Positions 16,565 through 25,949 of a stretch of DNA of 64,000 nucleotides are shown here, one piece after another. The position numbers and the translations under genes were made by a program. Where the stretch lies: contig CAZYTA010000005.1 of NCBI GenBank assembly GCA_964650465.1, forward strand, positions 11,503 through 75,502, written 5' to 3'. The first letter of the stretch is position 1; each line of letters opens with the position of its first letter. The notes beneath the pieces are model-generated. The model made no database searches, was not told the DNA's origin, and was given only the letters and a program-made list of their open reading frames with translations. Source of the stretch: RGIG6353 sp964650465. Its GTDB lineage: Bacteria > Bacillota > Clostridia > Oscillospirales > SIG627.

Positions 16565-18603
16565 TGGAAGAGAATAAGAATATCACAGAAGAATACGGCG
16601 CCGGACAAATACAGGTACTTGAAGGTCTTGAGGCTGTAAGAAAAAGACCGGGTATGTACATCGGTTCTACTTCACAAAGGGGATTGCATCATCTCATATA
16701 TGAGATTGTCGACAACTCTATTGATGAAGCACTTGCGGGTCACTGTAATCATATTATAGTTACTCTTGAAAATGACGGAAGTGTAAAGGTAGAGGATAAC
16801 GGAAGAGGTGTACCTACAGGTATAAACGAAAAAACAGGTACTCCGACTGTTGAAGTTGTATTCACTGTTCTTCATGCCGGAGGAAAATTCGGCGGAGGAG
16901 GATACCAGATTTCTGGCGGTCTTCATGGAGTGGGTGCATCAGTTGTTAACGCTCTTTCAGAGTGGGTTGAAATTGTCAACTGTTATAACGGCGAAGAGTA
17001 TACAGAGCGCTTTGAGAGAGGAAATGTAGCAAGACCTCTTAAGAAGATTGAAGGAAAAACCGAAAAACACGGTCTTACAGTAAGATTTAAGCCCGACCCT
17101 GAAATATTTGAAACAGTAGAGTTTGACTATACTACAGTATTGAACAGACTCAGAGAACAAGCATTCTTAAATGCAGGACTGAGAATTGACCTGATAGATA
17201 ACCGTTCAGAAGAAGACAAAATAGCAGGTTCTGAAGCAAAAGATACAGCCGATGCTATAATTAATGAGGCAAAGGGTGAGGATTACAACGAGTTTGAAGA
17301 AAATGTCCACTACAAAAAGGAAGAATCGGTAAAGGTAAACGAGTTTTGTTATGAGGGTGGTATTTCAAGCTTTGTTGAATTTCTTAATTCCAAGAAATCC
17401 AGTGAGGTTCTCCATTCAGAAGTAATATATCTTTGTGCAAAGAAGGATATTGTAACAGCTGAGGTTGCGCTGCAGTACAATGACGGATATGCAGAGCATC
17501 TTATGACCTTTGCCAACAATATCAACACCGTTGAAGGCGGTACCCACGAAACAGGCTTCAAGTCAGGTATTACAAAGGTATTTGTTGAATACGGAAAAAA
17601 ATACGGCTATTTGAAGGACGGAGACAAGTCCTTTACAGGTGAAGATGTAAGAGAAGGTCTTACCGCAGTTATCAGTGTAAAGCTTCCCGAGGCTCAATTT
17701 GAAGGACAAACAAAAGGAAAGCTTGGTAATTCTGAAATAAGACCTATGGTGGACAAGCTTGTAACAGAAAAGCTTGGTGAATATTTTGAAGAGAATCCTG
17801 TTGTAGCTAAAGTGCTTATAGATAAAGCATTATCGGCAAGCCGTGCAAGAGAAGCGGCAAAAAAAGCAAGAGAAGCTACACGCCGTAAAACTGCGCTCAG
17901 CAGTACGGTCCTTCCCGGAAAGCTTGCAGACTGTCAGGATAAAACCGTATCAAATACAGAAGTCTTTCTGGTAGAGGGAGATTCAGCGGGAGGTACCGCT
18001 AAGGATGGAAGAGATTCCAAATTCCAGGCAATTCTTCCGCTCAGAGGTAAAATACTTAACGTTGAAAAATCAAGACTCGACAAGGTATATGCAAACACAT
18101 CCATAATTCCGATTATACAGGCACTTGGAACCGGAATAGGTGATGAATTTGATATAGCAAAGCTTCGTTACGGTAAAATAATACTTATGGCGGATGCCGA
18201 CGTAGACGGTTCGCATATCAAAACACTTCTTCTCACCTTCTTCTTCAGACATATGAGGCCTCTTATTGAACAGGGACATATTTTCTGTGCAATGCCTCCG
18301 CTTTTCAGAGTACACAAGGGAAAAGAACAAAAATATGCTTACACTGAAGAGGAAAGAGACAAGCTTCTCGAAGAAATGGGTGCAAATGCAAAGGCTGACA
18401 GATATAAGGGTCTTGGTGAAATGAATGCCGAACAGCTTTGGGAAACAACAATGTCTCCTGAGACAAGAACACTCCTTCAGGTATCTATAGAGGATGCATA
18501 TGCGGCAGATGAAACCTTTGAGCTGCTTATGGGTGATAAGGTAGAGCCGAGACGTGAATTTATTGAGCAAAATGCAAAATATGTAACAAATCTCGACATT
18601 TAA
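16564..18603 (+). CDS. gyrB: DNA gyrase subunit B
   Basis: A 679-residue GyrB starting with GTG at 16564 (AAGGAAAATATA upstream). The GHKL ATPase domain shows EIVDNSIDEAL and the GGLHGVGASVVNAL loop; the TOPRIM domain shows EGDSAGG, PLRGKILNV and DADVDGSHI. With GyrA it introduces negative supercoils. It is somewhat longer than the common 640-650 residues, partly through a charged segment near 215-250. It is separated from gyrA by an unusual 334-bp gap. Confidence 0.98.
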   Translation: MEENKNITEEYGAGQIQVLEGLEAVRKRPGMYIGSTSQRGLHHLIYEIVDNSIDEALAGHCNHIIVTLENDGSVKVEDNGRGVPTGINEKTGTPTVEVVFTVLHAGGKFGGGGYQISGGLHGVGASVVNALSEWVEIVNCYNGEEYTERFERGNVARPLKKIEGKTEKHGLTVRFKPDPEIFETVEFDYTTVLNRLREQAFLNAGLRIDLIDNRSEEDKIAGSEAKDTADAIINEAKGEDYNEFEENVHYKKEESVKVNEFCYEGGISSFVEFLNSKKSSEVLHSEVIYLCAKKDIVTAEVALQYNDGYAEHLMTFANNINTVEGGTHETGFKSGITKVFVEYGKKYGYLKDGDKSFTGEDVREGLTAVISVKLPEAQFEGQTKGKLGNSEIRPMVDKLVTEKLGEYFEENPVVAKVLIDKALSASRAREAAKKAREATRRKTALSSTVLPGKLADCQDKTVSNTEVFLVEGDSAGGTAKDGRDSKFQAILPLRGKILNVEKSRLDKVYANTSIIPIIQALGTGIGDEFDIAKLRYGKIILMADADVDGSHIKTLLLTFFFRHMRPLIEQGHIFCAMPPLFRVHKGKEQKYAYTEEERDKLLEEMGANAKADRYKGLGEMNAEQLWETTMSPETRTLLQVSIEDAYAADETFELLMGDKVEPRREFIEQNAKYVTNLDI

Positions 18604-18937
18604 GATATTTTTAGATTGTTAAAAGTAATGTGAACAACAAAGTTTTCCACAGGCTGTGGAAAACTTTGTGTAAAACTTTTGAGGGTAAAAATATATACAA
18701 AAACATATTTTTAAATTCAGACAGTTAAAAAAAGCCCTTTAATAGAGTATGTTTTGAGAAAAGGATTAAACTTTTAAAAAACAGTTAAGAAAATGAAAGT
18801 TTAATTCCCTAAAATTTTCCACAGAAAAACTAATAAAAAAGTTTTCCACAATAAGTATGTGTATTACTGTGGAAAAAATAAAATAAACGAGTATAGACTA
18901 CTGTTTATAATCTGATTATTGAAAGGAATATCATTAA
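18604..18937. promoter_or_regulatory. gyrB-gyrA intergenic DnaA-box cluster
   Basis: This AT-rich spacer carries five perfect TTTTCCACA-type DnaA boxes: 18643-18651 (+), 18655-18663 (-), 18815-18823 (+), 18842-18850 (+) and 18868-18876 (-). The first two form a 29-bp palindrome at 18639-18667 with 14-bp arms and a single central base. It contains more exact boxes than the dnaA-dnaN gap. It could be a second origin subregion, a DnaA titration or reactivation site, or a DnaA-responsive control element for gyrA. Confidence 0.75.
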
Positions 18938-21493
18938 ATGGATATCAATCTTGAAGGACAGTCAATACAGAATGTTGAAATAAACAAGGAAGTAAAGAAG
19001 TCCTATATAGAATATGCAATGTCTGTAATTGTGTCAAGAGCATTGCCAGATGTGCGTGACGGTATGAAGCCGGTTCACAGAAGAATTCTTTATTCAATGT
19101 ATGAAGATAATCTTACACATGACAAGGATTACAGAAAGTCAGCTATGACCGTAGGTAATGTTCTCGGTCACTACCATCCTCATGGTGACTCTTCGGTTTA
19201 CGATGCTATGGTAAGACTTGCCCAGCCGTTTTCCATGCGGTATACATTGGTAGACGGACAGGGTAACTTTGGTAACGTTGACGGAGACGGTGCTGCTGCT
19301 TATCGTTATACGGAAGCAAGAATGACAAAAATTGCTTCCGAAATGATGACCGATATAGAAAAAAATGTTGTTGATTTTATGCCTAACTTCGACAACAAGC
19401 TTCAGGAGCCTGTAGTTCTTCCCGCAGGTTTTCCAAACCTGTTGGTAAATGGCTCTGTGGGTATTGCTGTAGGTATGGCTACCTATATTCCTCCTCATAA
19501 TCTTGGAGAGGTAATAGACGGTACAATATATGTTATGGAGAATCCCGACTGCGAAATATTGGATATAATGCAGTATATAAAGGGTCCTGATTTTCCCACA
19601 AATGCTATGATATACGGTACCTCCGGAATCAAGCAGGCGTATCTTACAGGTAAGGGTCATGTAATGGTGCGTGCTGTGTACCACATCGAAGAAAAAGCAC
19701 AGCACAAGAGTATCGTATATACAGAAATTCCTTACCAGGTAAATAAGTCCAGACTTGTTGAGTCAATTGCAAATCTTGTAAATGAGAAGCGCATTGAAGG
19801 TATCTCCGATGTAAGAGACGAGTCCGGAAGAAACGGTATGCGAATAGTTGTTGAGCTTAAGCGTGAAGCTAATGAAATGGTTGTCGTAAACCAGTTGTTT
19901 AAGTTCACACAGCTTCAGGACACCTGTGCGATGAATATGCTTGCGCTTGTTGATAATGAGCCCAAGACTCTCAACCTTAAGCAGATACTTTCTTACTATA
20001 TCAAGCACAGAGAAGAAGTTATTACAAGAAGAATTGAGTTTGACCTTGATAAAGCAAGGACAAAGGCACATATATTTGAAGGCTATAAGATAGCGATTGA
20101 TAATATCGATGAAGTAATAAAGATAATCAGAGGAAGCCGTTCATCTCAGGATGCTAAAGACAATCTTGTTGCATCTCCCTTCGGTTTCACCGATGCACAG
20201 GCACAGGCAATTGTTAAAATGCCTCTTGGAAACCTTGCTTCATTGGAAGTAGATGCTATTCTTCAGGAATTGGACAGACTCCATGCTCTTATTGCGGATT
20301 ATGAGGATATTCTTTCTCACGACTACAGAATCAGAGAGATCATGAAGGAGGAAATGCTCGAAATAAAGCGCAAGTTCTCTGATGACAGAAGAACAGCTAT
20401 AGAAGAAGCAGAAGATGATATTGTCCTCGAGGACTTGATTGAAAGACAAAAGTGCGTTATTACTATCACTCATGACGGTTATATAAAGAGAATTGCCGCA
20501 GACGAATACTCTGCACAGAACAGAGGCGGTAAGGGCTTGTCTGCAATGAAGACTAAGGAGGAAGACTCTGTCAAGTCAATGTTCATTTCACACAGCCACA
20601 ACTATCTGTTTATGTTCTCAAATCTCGGCAGACTCTATATTAAAAAATGCTATCAGATACCTGAAGCATCAAGAACAGCTAAGGGCAGTCATATAAATAA
20701 CATACTTACACTGTCGGAAGGCGAAGAAATTACAACATTTATTTCAATTGCCAAGATAAATACAGATGAGACTCTGGTAATGGTAACAGAAAAGGGTCTT
20801 ATAAAGAGAACACCTCTTAATTTGTTCAGACATATCAGAAAAGGCGGAATAAATGCAATCAGGCTTGATGAGGATGATAAGCTTCTTGCTGTAAAGAAAA
20901 CTCAGGGTGACTCCGAAATAATAGTTGCAACCAGCGAAGGTCTTGCCGTTAAATTCTCAGAAGCAAAGGTAAGAGTAATGGGAAGAATGGCAAGAGGTGT
21001 AAGAGCGGTAAGACTTCCCGACGGCGCAAAGGTTGTTGGTTGTATCACTGCGACACCCGGTGAAACAGGAGAGTATGACAGTCTCATTCTCACCGTTACC
21101 GAAAACGGTATGGGTAAATGCTCCGATATAGGAAGCTTTAGACTTTCGGGAAGAGGCGGTAAGGGTGTAAGATGTCAGAAGATTACCGAAAAGACAGGTA
21201 ATCTTGTGGGAATTACCGAAATAGCAAAAGAAGATGATATAATGCTCATTACAAACGAGGGCATACTTATCAGAGTTCCTGCAGAACAAATATCTGTAAG
21301 CGGACGTGCAGCTGCAGGTGTTATACTTATGAGACTTAATGAGGGTCAGTCGATAGTAGGTCTCCAGAGAGTAATGGCAGAGGCAGAGGAAACCGAGGAA
21401 GGAAATGAAGAACTCAATGACAGTGAAGAAATAGAAGACCTTCCCGAAACAGAAGAGCCGGATGAACCCGAAGAAGAATCGGAAGATGAATAA
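18938..21493 (+). CDS. gyrA: DNA gyrase subunit A
   Basis: An 851-residue GyrA. The breakage-reunion domain shows SRALPDVRDGMKPVHRRIL and the catalytic-tyrosine region DGAAAYRYTEARM. The C-terminal beta-pinwheel carries a GyrA-box-like QNRGGKG near residue 527, marking gyrase and not topoisomerase IV. It ends in an acidic tail of about 35 residues (EETEEGNEELND... to DEPEEESEDE), as in several Firmicutes. GAAAGGAATATC precedes the ATG. Confidence 0.98.
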   Translation: MDINLEGQSIQNVEINKEVKKSYIEYAMSVIVSRALPDVRDGMKPVHRRILYSMYEDNLTHDKDYRKSAMTVGNVLGHYHPHGDSSVYDAMVRLAQPFSMRYTLVDGQGNFGNVDGDGAAAYRYTEARMTKIASEMMTDIEKNVVDFMPNFDNKLQEPVVLPAGFPNLLVNGSVGIAVGMATYIPPHNLGEVIDGTIYVMENPDCEILDIMQYIKGPDFPTNAMIYGTSGIKQAYLTGKGHVMVRAVYHIEEKAQHKSIVYTEIPYQVNKSRLVESIANLVNEKRIEGISDVRDESGRNGMRIVVELKREANEMVVVNQLFKFTQLQDTCAMNMLALVDNEPKTLNLKQILSYYIKHREEVITRRIEFDLDKARTKAHIFEGYKIAIDNIDEVIKIIRGSRSSQDAKDNLVASPFGFTDAQAQAIVKMPLGNLASLEVDAILQELDRLHALIADYEDILSHDYRIREIMKEEMLEIKRKFSDDRRTAIEEAEDDIVLEDLIERQKCVITITHDGYIKRIAADEYSAQNRGGKGLSAMKTKEEDSVKSMFISHSHNYLFMFSNLGRLYIKKCYQIPEASRTAKGSHINNILTLSEGEEITTFISIAKINTDETLVMVTEKGLIKRTPLNLFRHIRKGGINAIRLDEDDKLLAVKKTQGDSEIIVATSEGLAVKFSEAKVRVMGRMARGVRAVRLPDGAKVVGCITATPGETGEYDSLILTVTENGMGKCSDIGSFRLSGRGGKGVRCQKITEKTGNLVGITEIAKEDDIMLITNEGILIRVPAEQISVSGRAAAGVILMRLNEGQSIVGLQRVMAEAEETEEGNEELNDSEEIEDLPETEEPDEPEEESEDE

Positions 21494-21986
21494 TACCGTA
21501 GTATATCTTTCAAAAGGCGATAAAGAAATCTCCGCCCTCCTAAAAAGGAGGGCGGTTGAAGATTATTTTGGAAACGCTATTCTTGACATAACACCGAAGG
21601 GCAAGCCAATAGTTATTGAGCCAAAGGGGTTCGGAATCAGTGTTTCTCATTCAGGAAATGTAACAGCGGTGGTTATAGCTCCGTGTGAAATTGGAATTGA
21701 TGTACAGGAACGGGTTGAGCGAAACAACACCAGACTTGAAACCTTTTTTCACGAGAGTGAAAGAAGGTTGGATTTTTATGACCTTTGGGTAAAAAAAGAA
21801 GCTCTGGGAAAGCTGACAGGAGACGGAATCTTCGTTCAAAAGGGAAAAAAGCTGGACAATAATTTGTTTTTTACGGATATTTCTTCAGAAATAAGCAGCT
21901 TTGCAGGAAAGGACTTTTCTGCTGCCATATGTTTTGAAAGAAAACTAACTGAAAGCATAAACTTTATAAAATTGGATTTGCAATAA
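21486..21986 (+). CDS. 4'-phosphopantetheinyl transferase superfamily protein
   Basis: A 166-residue Sfp/AcpT-type transferase. It has the substrate loop ISVSHSG (51-57), the Mg2+-binding GIDVQ (Asp72) and WVKKEALGKL (101-110, Glu105), the diagnostic motifs of the family. It would transfer phosphopantetheine from CoA to acyl, peptidyl or aryl carrier proteins. The ATG at 21486 overlaps the gyrA stop by eight bases, suggesting translational coupling. At this size it is a minimal Sfp-like enzyme; whether it serves fatty-acid ACP or a secondary pathway is unclear. Confidence 0.85.
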   Translation: MNNTVVYLSKGDKEISALLKRRAVEDYFGNAILDITPKGKPIVIEPKGFGISVSHSGNVTAVVIAPCEIGIDVQERVERNNTRLETFFHESERRLDFYDLWVKKEALGKLTGDGIFVQKGKKLDNNLFFTDISSEISSFAGKDFSAAICFERKLTESINFIKLDLQ

Positions 21987-21989
21987 AAC

Positions 21990-22790
21990 ATGAAAGCACA
22001 TATTTTATTTTCAGGTTCCAAAGGGAACTGTACATATATTTCCGATGGCGAAACAGCTGTACTTGTTGATGCCGGAGGAAATTATAAAAAAATACGTGAG
22101 TCACTTGAAGCAATTGGTGACAGCCTTGATAACATTCACGGTATTTTTGTTACTCATGAGCATTGTGACCATATAAATGCGCTATACAATATAACAAAAA
22201 AATACAATCTTCGCATATATACAACAGAAGAGACGGCAAGAGCTTTTTGTACACCCAACAATAAAAGGGATATGGAGACCTGCCGAAGAGTAGCCGGATG
22301 TGTTATGACGGTAAAGCCCGATAAGCTGTATGAGATAGGCACACTGTTTGTCAGCACTTTTTCTACTCCGCATGATACAGAGGGAAGTCTTGGTTTTGTG
22401 TTCCGTTCTTCCAAGGACAAAACCTGTCTTGGCTATGCAACAGATATCGGTTATGTTACAGAACAGATGAAATCGGTTTTTTTAGGTATTAAAAATATTA
22501 TAATAGAATCAAACCATGATATTGAAATGCTTAAAAACGGACCTTATCCGGAATATCTGAAATCCAGAATACTTTCCGAAAGGGGACATCTGTCAAATGC
22601 TTCTTGTGCGGAATTTATTTCCTACCTTGCGGCAAACGGCAGCAGAAGCTTTACACTGGCACATTTATCGGAAGAAAACAATATGCCAAAGCTTGCACTG
22701 GACTCCGCACGTGATGCATTAAAAGACTATGAAGATGTAACTGTAAGAGTTGCATCAGCGTACAGTATTACCGAAGTTGAAATATTTTGA
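21990..22790 (+). CDS. walJ: WalJ/YycJ-type metallo-beta-lactamase hydrolase
   Basis: A 266-residue MBL-fold protein with FSGSKGNCTYI near the N-terminus and the metal motif THEHCDH (His56, His58, Asp60, His61), then further histidines at TPHD, ESNHD and RGHLSN. Length and motif order fit WalJ/YycJ. In many Firmicutes walJ follows walRK-yycHI and precedes rlmH; here walRK is absent from the locus but the walJ-rlmH pairing persists. It is suggested to be a nuclease-like enzyme linking replication and wall homeostasis. Confidence 0.88.
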   Translation: MKAHILFSGSKGNCTYISDGETAVLVDAGGNYKKIRESLEAIGDSLDNIHGIFVTHEHCDHINALYNITKKYNLRIYTTEETARAFCTPNNKRDMETCRRVAGCVMTVKPDKLYEIGTLFVSTFSTPHDTEGSLGFVFRSSKDKTCLGYATDIGYVTEQMKSVFLGIKNIIIESNHDIEMLKNGPYPEYLKSRILSERGHLSNASCAEFISYLAANGSRSFTLAHLSEENNMPKLALDSARDALKDYEDVTVRVASAYSITEVEIF

Positions 22791-22798
22791 GGCACAGT

Positions 22799-23278
22799 AT
22801 GATATCGATAACTATTATACATGTAGGTGATTTTAAAGAAAAATATCTTGATGACGCCTTTAAAGAGTATACAAAAAGAATAAGCGGATATGCAAAATTT
22901 GAAGATATATATATAAAGGAAGAGGCGCTTGGCGAATCTCCTTCTGATGTTCAGATAGAAAAAGCTTTGTCAAGCGAAGCAAAGCAAATACTATCAAAAA
23001 CAGATATGAAATCAAAAAAAATAGCTCTTTGTGTTGAAGGAAAGCAATTGTCCTCTGAAGAACTTGCAGACTTGATGGACAAAAGTACCACCGAATACTC
23101 AAAGCTTACTTTTATCATAGGGTCATCTCACGGATTGTCTCAGGAGATAAAAAACATGGCTGATATGCGGCTGTCTTTTTCAAAAATGACATTTCCGCAC
23201 CAGCTTATGAGAGTTATTCTTGCAGAACAAATTTATCGGGCAGAAACGATTATTGCGGGGAAAAAATATCACAAATAA
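22799..23278 (+). CDS. rlmH: 23S rRNA pseudouridine-1915 N3-methyltransferase RlmH
   Basis: A 159-residue SPOUT methyltransferase, exactly the canonical length when started at the ATG at 22799. The SAM-knot region shows LTFIIGSSHGLSQEIK (about 107-122) and the C-terminal segment MTFPHQLMRVILAEQIYRAETI is nearly invariant in the family. It methylates pseudouridine 1915 in helix 69 of the large ribosomal subunit. It follows walJ by 8 bp. Confidence 0.96.
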   Translation: MISITIIHVGDFKEKYLDDAFKEYTKRISGYAKFEDIYIKEEALGESPSDVQIEKALSSEAKQILSKTDMKSKKIALCVEGKQLSSEELADLMDKSTTEYSKLTFIIGSSHGLSQEIKNMADMRLSFSKMTFPHQLMRVILAEQIYRAETIIAGKKYHK

Positions 23279-23304
23279 AAAAGTGCGATTCATCGCACTT
23301 TTTT
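23277..23304 (+). terminator. Intrinsic terminator after rlmH
   Basis: A 13-bp stem (23277-23289 with 23292-23304) around a 2-nt spacer, ending in six T residues, directly after the rlmH stop codon. Confidence 0.9.
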
Positions 23305-23308
23305 AATA

Positions 23309-23409
23309 TATAGGAATTTTCTCGGAAACAACCTCGCCGTTTTGCTTTGTTGGGTTATTGTTAAGGCAGGGATAGGCGAGAATTGCCAGCGGCGGCTCGC
23401 CGCTTTTTA
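23309..23409 (+). repeat. Dispersed ~100-nt structured element, copy 3 (best preserved)
   Basis: The order is AGGAATTTTCTCGGAAACAA, CCTCGCCG, a TTTGTTGGGTTATTG core, GATAGGCGAG, AATTGCC, and a hairpin AGCGGCG-GCT-CGCCGCT with TTTTT. The CTCGCC and GGCGAG boxes can pair to form a first stem, so the RNA form would have two hairpins ending in a terminator. The final T-run overlaps the stop codon of the minus-strand lipoprotein gene. Confidence 0.7.
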
Positions 23410-24984
23410 GTAATTGGCTATAAATTCTTTTCCGAAAGCAAGCAGTTCCTTTGCTGACATATAATTATAGAGTCCCAAGCCTGTGCTTTGCCTATAAAGA
23501 ATTTTATTAATACCCTTTATAAAATACATTCCGCCTGCAACAGTCGCTTTCAGTTTCATATCTTTAAGACTTACAAGGACACATTCTCCGTTGTTTTCAT
23601 ATTCAGTAATAAAAAGAGTGTCGCTGTCGGCAAATGTAACTGTAGAGGAGTTGCTTAATTCAAAGCCAAGGTCAACAGAATTTCCCTCACTGTCATAAAC
23701 TATTCCTGACGAGTCAAAGCTTATAGTTACATTTTTGTATTCAAAGGGCTGTAATGCGGTATTTTCAGTGTTACCGTTGAGATATTCGCCCTTGTTGATT
23801 AATACACCGTTTTCGATGACAGCATAGCTGTCATTTCCTATTATCTGCCATTTGTCTGAATAAACTATTCTCTTAATTTCAAAATCGGTTTGAATCTTTG
23901 TAAAAGTATGGTTGTCAAGATTGTACAATATTAAATAATTGCTTCTATTACCGTCTTTGTATTCATAGGTTCCCAGTGCAAGAATATTTTCGTTGCTTGC
24001 TATTGCAGTGGGAAATTTTTCTTCAATGGCAAGCTTCTCGTGAATATCATATGAAACATTAAACAGAAGGTCTACCGTATCGGAATTTTTTGCCGCTGTT
24101 GCAAGTCTGCCCTGAGCATAGGCAATAGCTTTTTGTTCTTCGTTAAATTTATAGGAGTCGGATAGTCTCAGAATATCTCCTTCGGGAAATAAAGGGCTGT
24201 TTGCTTTGTTGGAAAACAAATTTCCCGATGTAGTGAACAGCTTTTCGCACGCTAATATTACGGCTCCGTTCCCCGGATGGCAAGAAAGAATTTTGCTGTC
24301 AAGAGTTGTTTCAAATACTTTTTCACCTGTTATTCTGTCAAAAGCTGTCAGTGTGTCGCCGTTGGCAACTATAATGCTGTCATATTCCGCAATTTTTCCC
24401 TCGGTGTTGTACATTTCGTGAGTTAATTGAAAAATATTAAGATACCCGTCTTTTATTTCTATATCAGCCTTCCATTCTCCGTTTGTGACTTTGTTGTCAA
24501 CAATAACATAATAAATTCCGTCATACTCACATCCGCACAAAGCATTTTCATATAACTTTGTCCACGGTGTTGGTGAAGAGGTGAGGTCTGATTCTTCAAA
24601 AAGAAACTCACCTTTTGGAGCAGTTTTTATAATTTCGGCTTTGATATAATCAATTAGATGTGTGCCAAGACTGTCAGAGACGGTAAGGTATTTACCGTCA
24701 GCGGATATTTTTATGTCTTCAATTTCTCCGTTAAATGTCATCGATTTTGTTAACAGCCTGTCAGCAAAATTATATGCTCCTGTTACATCGGCAATGATTC
24801 GCTGAGCGTCGGTATTTTCATGCGCTTTCAGAGCAGTTTCAAGAGAACGAAGCAGGTCGCCGCTTTCATAAACAGTCACTGCTTCGGCTGCAATTGCATC
24901 GGTGTCGGGTATTTCTTCTTTTTTTCTCTCCGCACAGGAGGTAAGCATTAAAATTAAAAAACATACTGTAATAAGTTTTTTCAT
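23407..24984 (-). CDS. Lipoprotein of unknown function, probable beta-propeller
   Basis: A 525-residue protein with a type II signal peptide (MKKLITVCFLILMLTSC, lipobox cysteine at 17), so it is predicted to be anchored on the outer face of the membrane. The mature part has many short repeated beta-rich segments of the kind ISADGKYLTVSDSLG and ERITGEKVFETT, compatible with a WD40/PQQ-like propeller. No catalytic motif was found. Its start overlaps the stop of the radical SAM gene by four bases, so they are translationally coupled. Confidence 0.8.
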   Translation of the reverse strand: MKKLITVCFLILMLTSCAERKKEEIPDTDAIAAEAVTVYESGDLLRSLETALKAHENTDAQRIIADVTGAYNFADRLLTKSMTFNGEIEDIKISADGKYLTVSDSLGTHLIDYIKAEIIKTAPKGEFLFEESDLTSSPTPWTKLYENALCGCEYDGIYYVIVDNKVTNGEWKADIEIKDGYLNIFQLTHEMYNTEGKIAEYDSIIVANGDTLTAFDRITGEKVFETTLDSKILSCHPGNGAVILACEKLFTTSGNLFSNKANSPLFPEGDILRLSDSYKFNEEQKAIAYAQGRLATAAKNSDTVDLLFNVSYDIHEKLAIEEKFPTAIASNENILALGTYEYKDGNRSNYLILYNLDNHTFTKIQTDFEIKRIVYSDKWQIIGNDSYAVIENGVLINKGEYLNGNTENTALQPFEYKNVTISFDSSGIVYDSEGNSVDLGFELSNSSTVTFADSDTLFITEYENNGECVLVSLKDMKLKATVAGGMYFIKGINKILYRQSTGLGLYNYMSAKELLAFGKEFIANY

Positions 24985-25949
24985 TGGAAAATCCCTGTTA
25001 TTTTTACTTTTGTACCCAATTCTTTTTCAAGAGTAATAATGTTTGACTTTTTCTGACCGATGTACTGTGACAAAAGCTTTTGCGGTACGGAAAAAGTTAT
25101 AATTCCGTTTTCTGGTGAGGTGTTCTTTGCTGTGTTTCGAAGCTCGTCAAGACGGACTCTTGACAGTATCATTTCCCCGATGGCATCGTGGTATTCTCCG
25201 GCAAGTACCTCATCGGAATGTAATCCCTCGGTTGATTGAAGTCCTATTCGTATAACATCAACACCGTTTTTTTCAAAAACTTTGTAAACATTCGCTCCAC
25301 GCTCAATTGTTTCTTCAATTGACAGAGGCTTGTATTCGCCGCTTTCCCACAGACAGGCAAGAGCTGTACCCTTAAATGTAACTGTGGGATATATCCTTGC
25401 AGAGCTTACAAAACGGCTTATTTCCTCAGCTGTGAATATCTCGTCCTCTGAAGTAGAGCCATACATTCCCGTCATCATTTGTCCGGTCAACTCAAATCCG
25501 CGTTGTGTTATCATTTCCATTGCCTGACGTGAAGTGTCTGCGGTATGGCCACGTCGGTTTAAAGAAAGAACCCTGTCGTTCATTGACTGTATGCCCAGTT
25601 CAATATTCTTAACATTGTATTTTTCAAGTATGTCGAGAATTTCGGTATTGATATAGTCGGGTCTTGTTGACAGCCTGACAGAGCTGACACTCCCTTTAGC
25701 AATATATTTGTTGGCTATTTCCAGTAGCTGTATCATTAGAGACCGTTCTATTCCGGTAAAGCTTCCGCCGAAAAATGCTATCTGAGGCACTCTTGACGAA
25801 AGTGTCTTGAGTGCCTCTTCAATTTCCTTTTCGACTGCTTCAAGTCTGAATTCGGCTTTGCCCGAAATGGTACGCTGGTTGCAGAAAACACAGTCATTGG
25901 GACAGCCTATATGCGGAACAAAAACGGGGATGTTTGCGTGGCGCTTCAT
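24981..25949 (-). CDS. Radical SAM protein, Elp3-like N-terminal type
   Basis: A 322-residue radical SAM enzyme. The [4Fe-4S] motif is CPNDCVFC (Cys16, Cys20, Cys23), followed by the SAM-binding FFGGSFTG and the family segment RLSTRPDYI...LGIQSMND, which matches COG1243/Elp3-like proteins without the acetyltransferase domain. I chose the ATG at 25949, preceded by GGAAG, over an in-frame GTG at 25961. It overlaps the end of cysS by four bases. The substrate is unknown; tRNA modification is a possibility from homology only. Confidence 0.85.
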   Translation of the reverse strand: MKRHANIPVFVPHIGCPNDCVFCNQRTISGKAEFRLEAVEKEIEEALKTLSSRVPQIAFFGGSFTGIERSLMIQLLEIANKYIAKGSVSSVRLSTRPDYINTEILDILEKYNVKNIELGIQSMNDRVLSLNRRGHTADTSRQAMEMITQRGFELTGQMMTGMYGSTSEDEIFTAEEISRFVSSARIYPTVTFKGTALACLWESGEYKPLSIEETIERGANVYKVFEKNGVDVIRIGLQSTEGLHSDEVLAGEYHDAIGEMILSRVRLDELRNTAKNTSPENGIITFSVPQKLLSQYIGQKKSNIITLEKELGTKVKITGIFQ

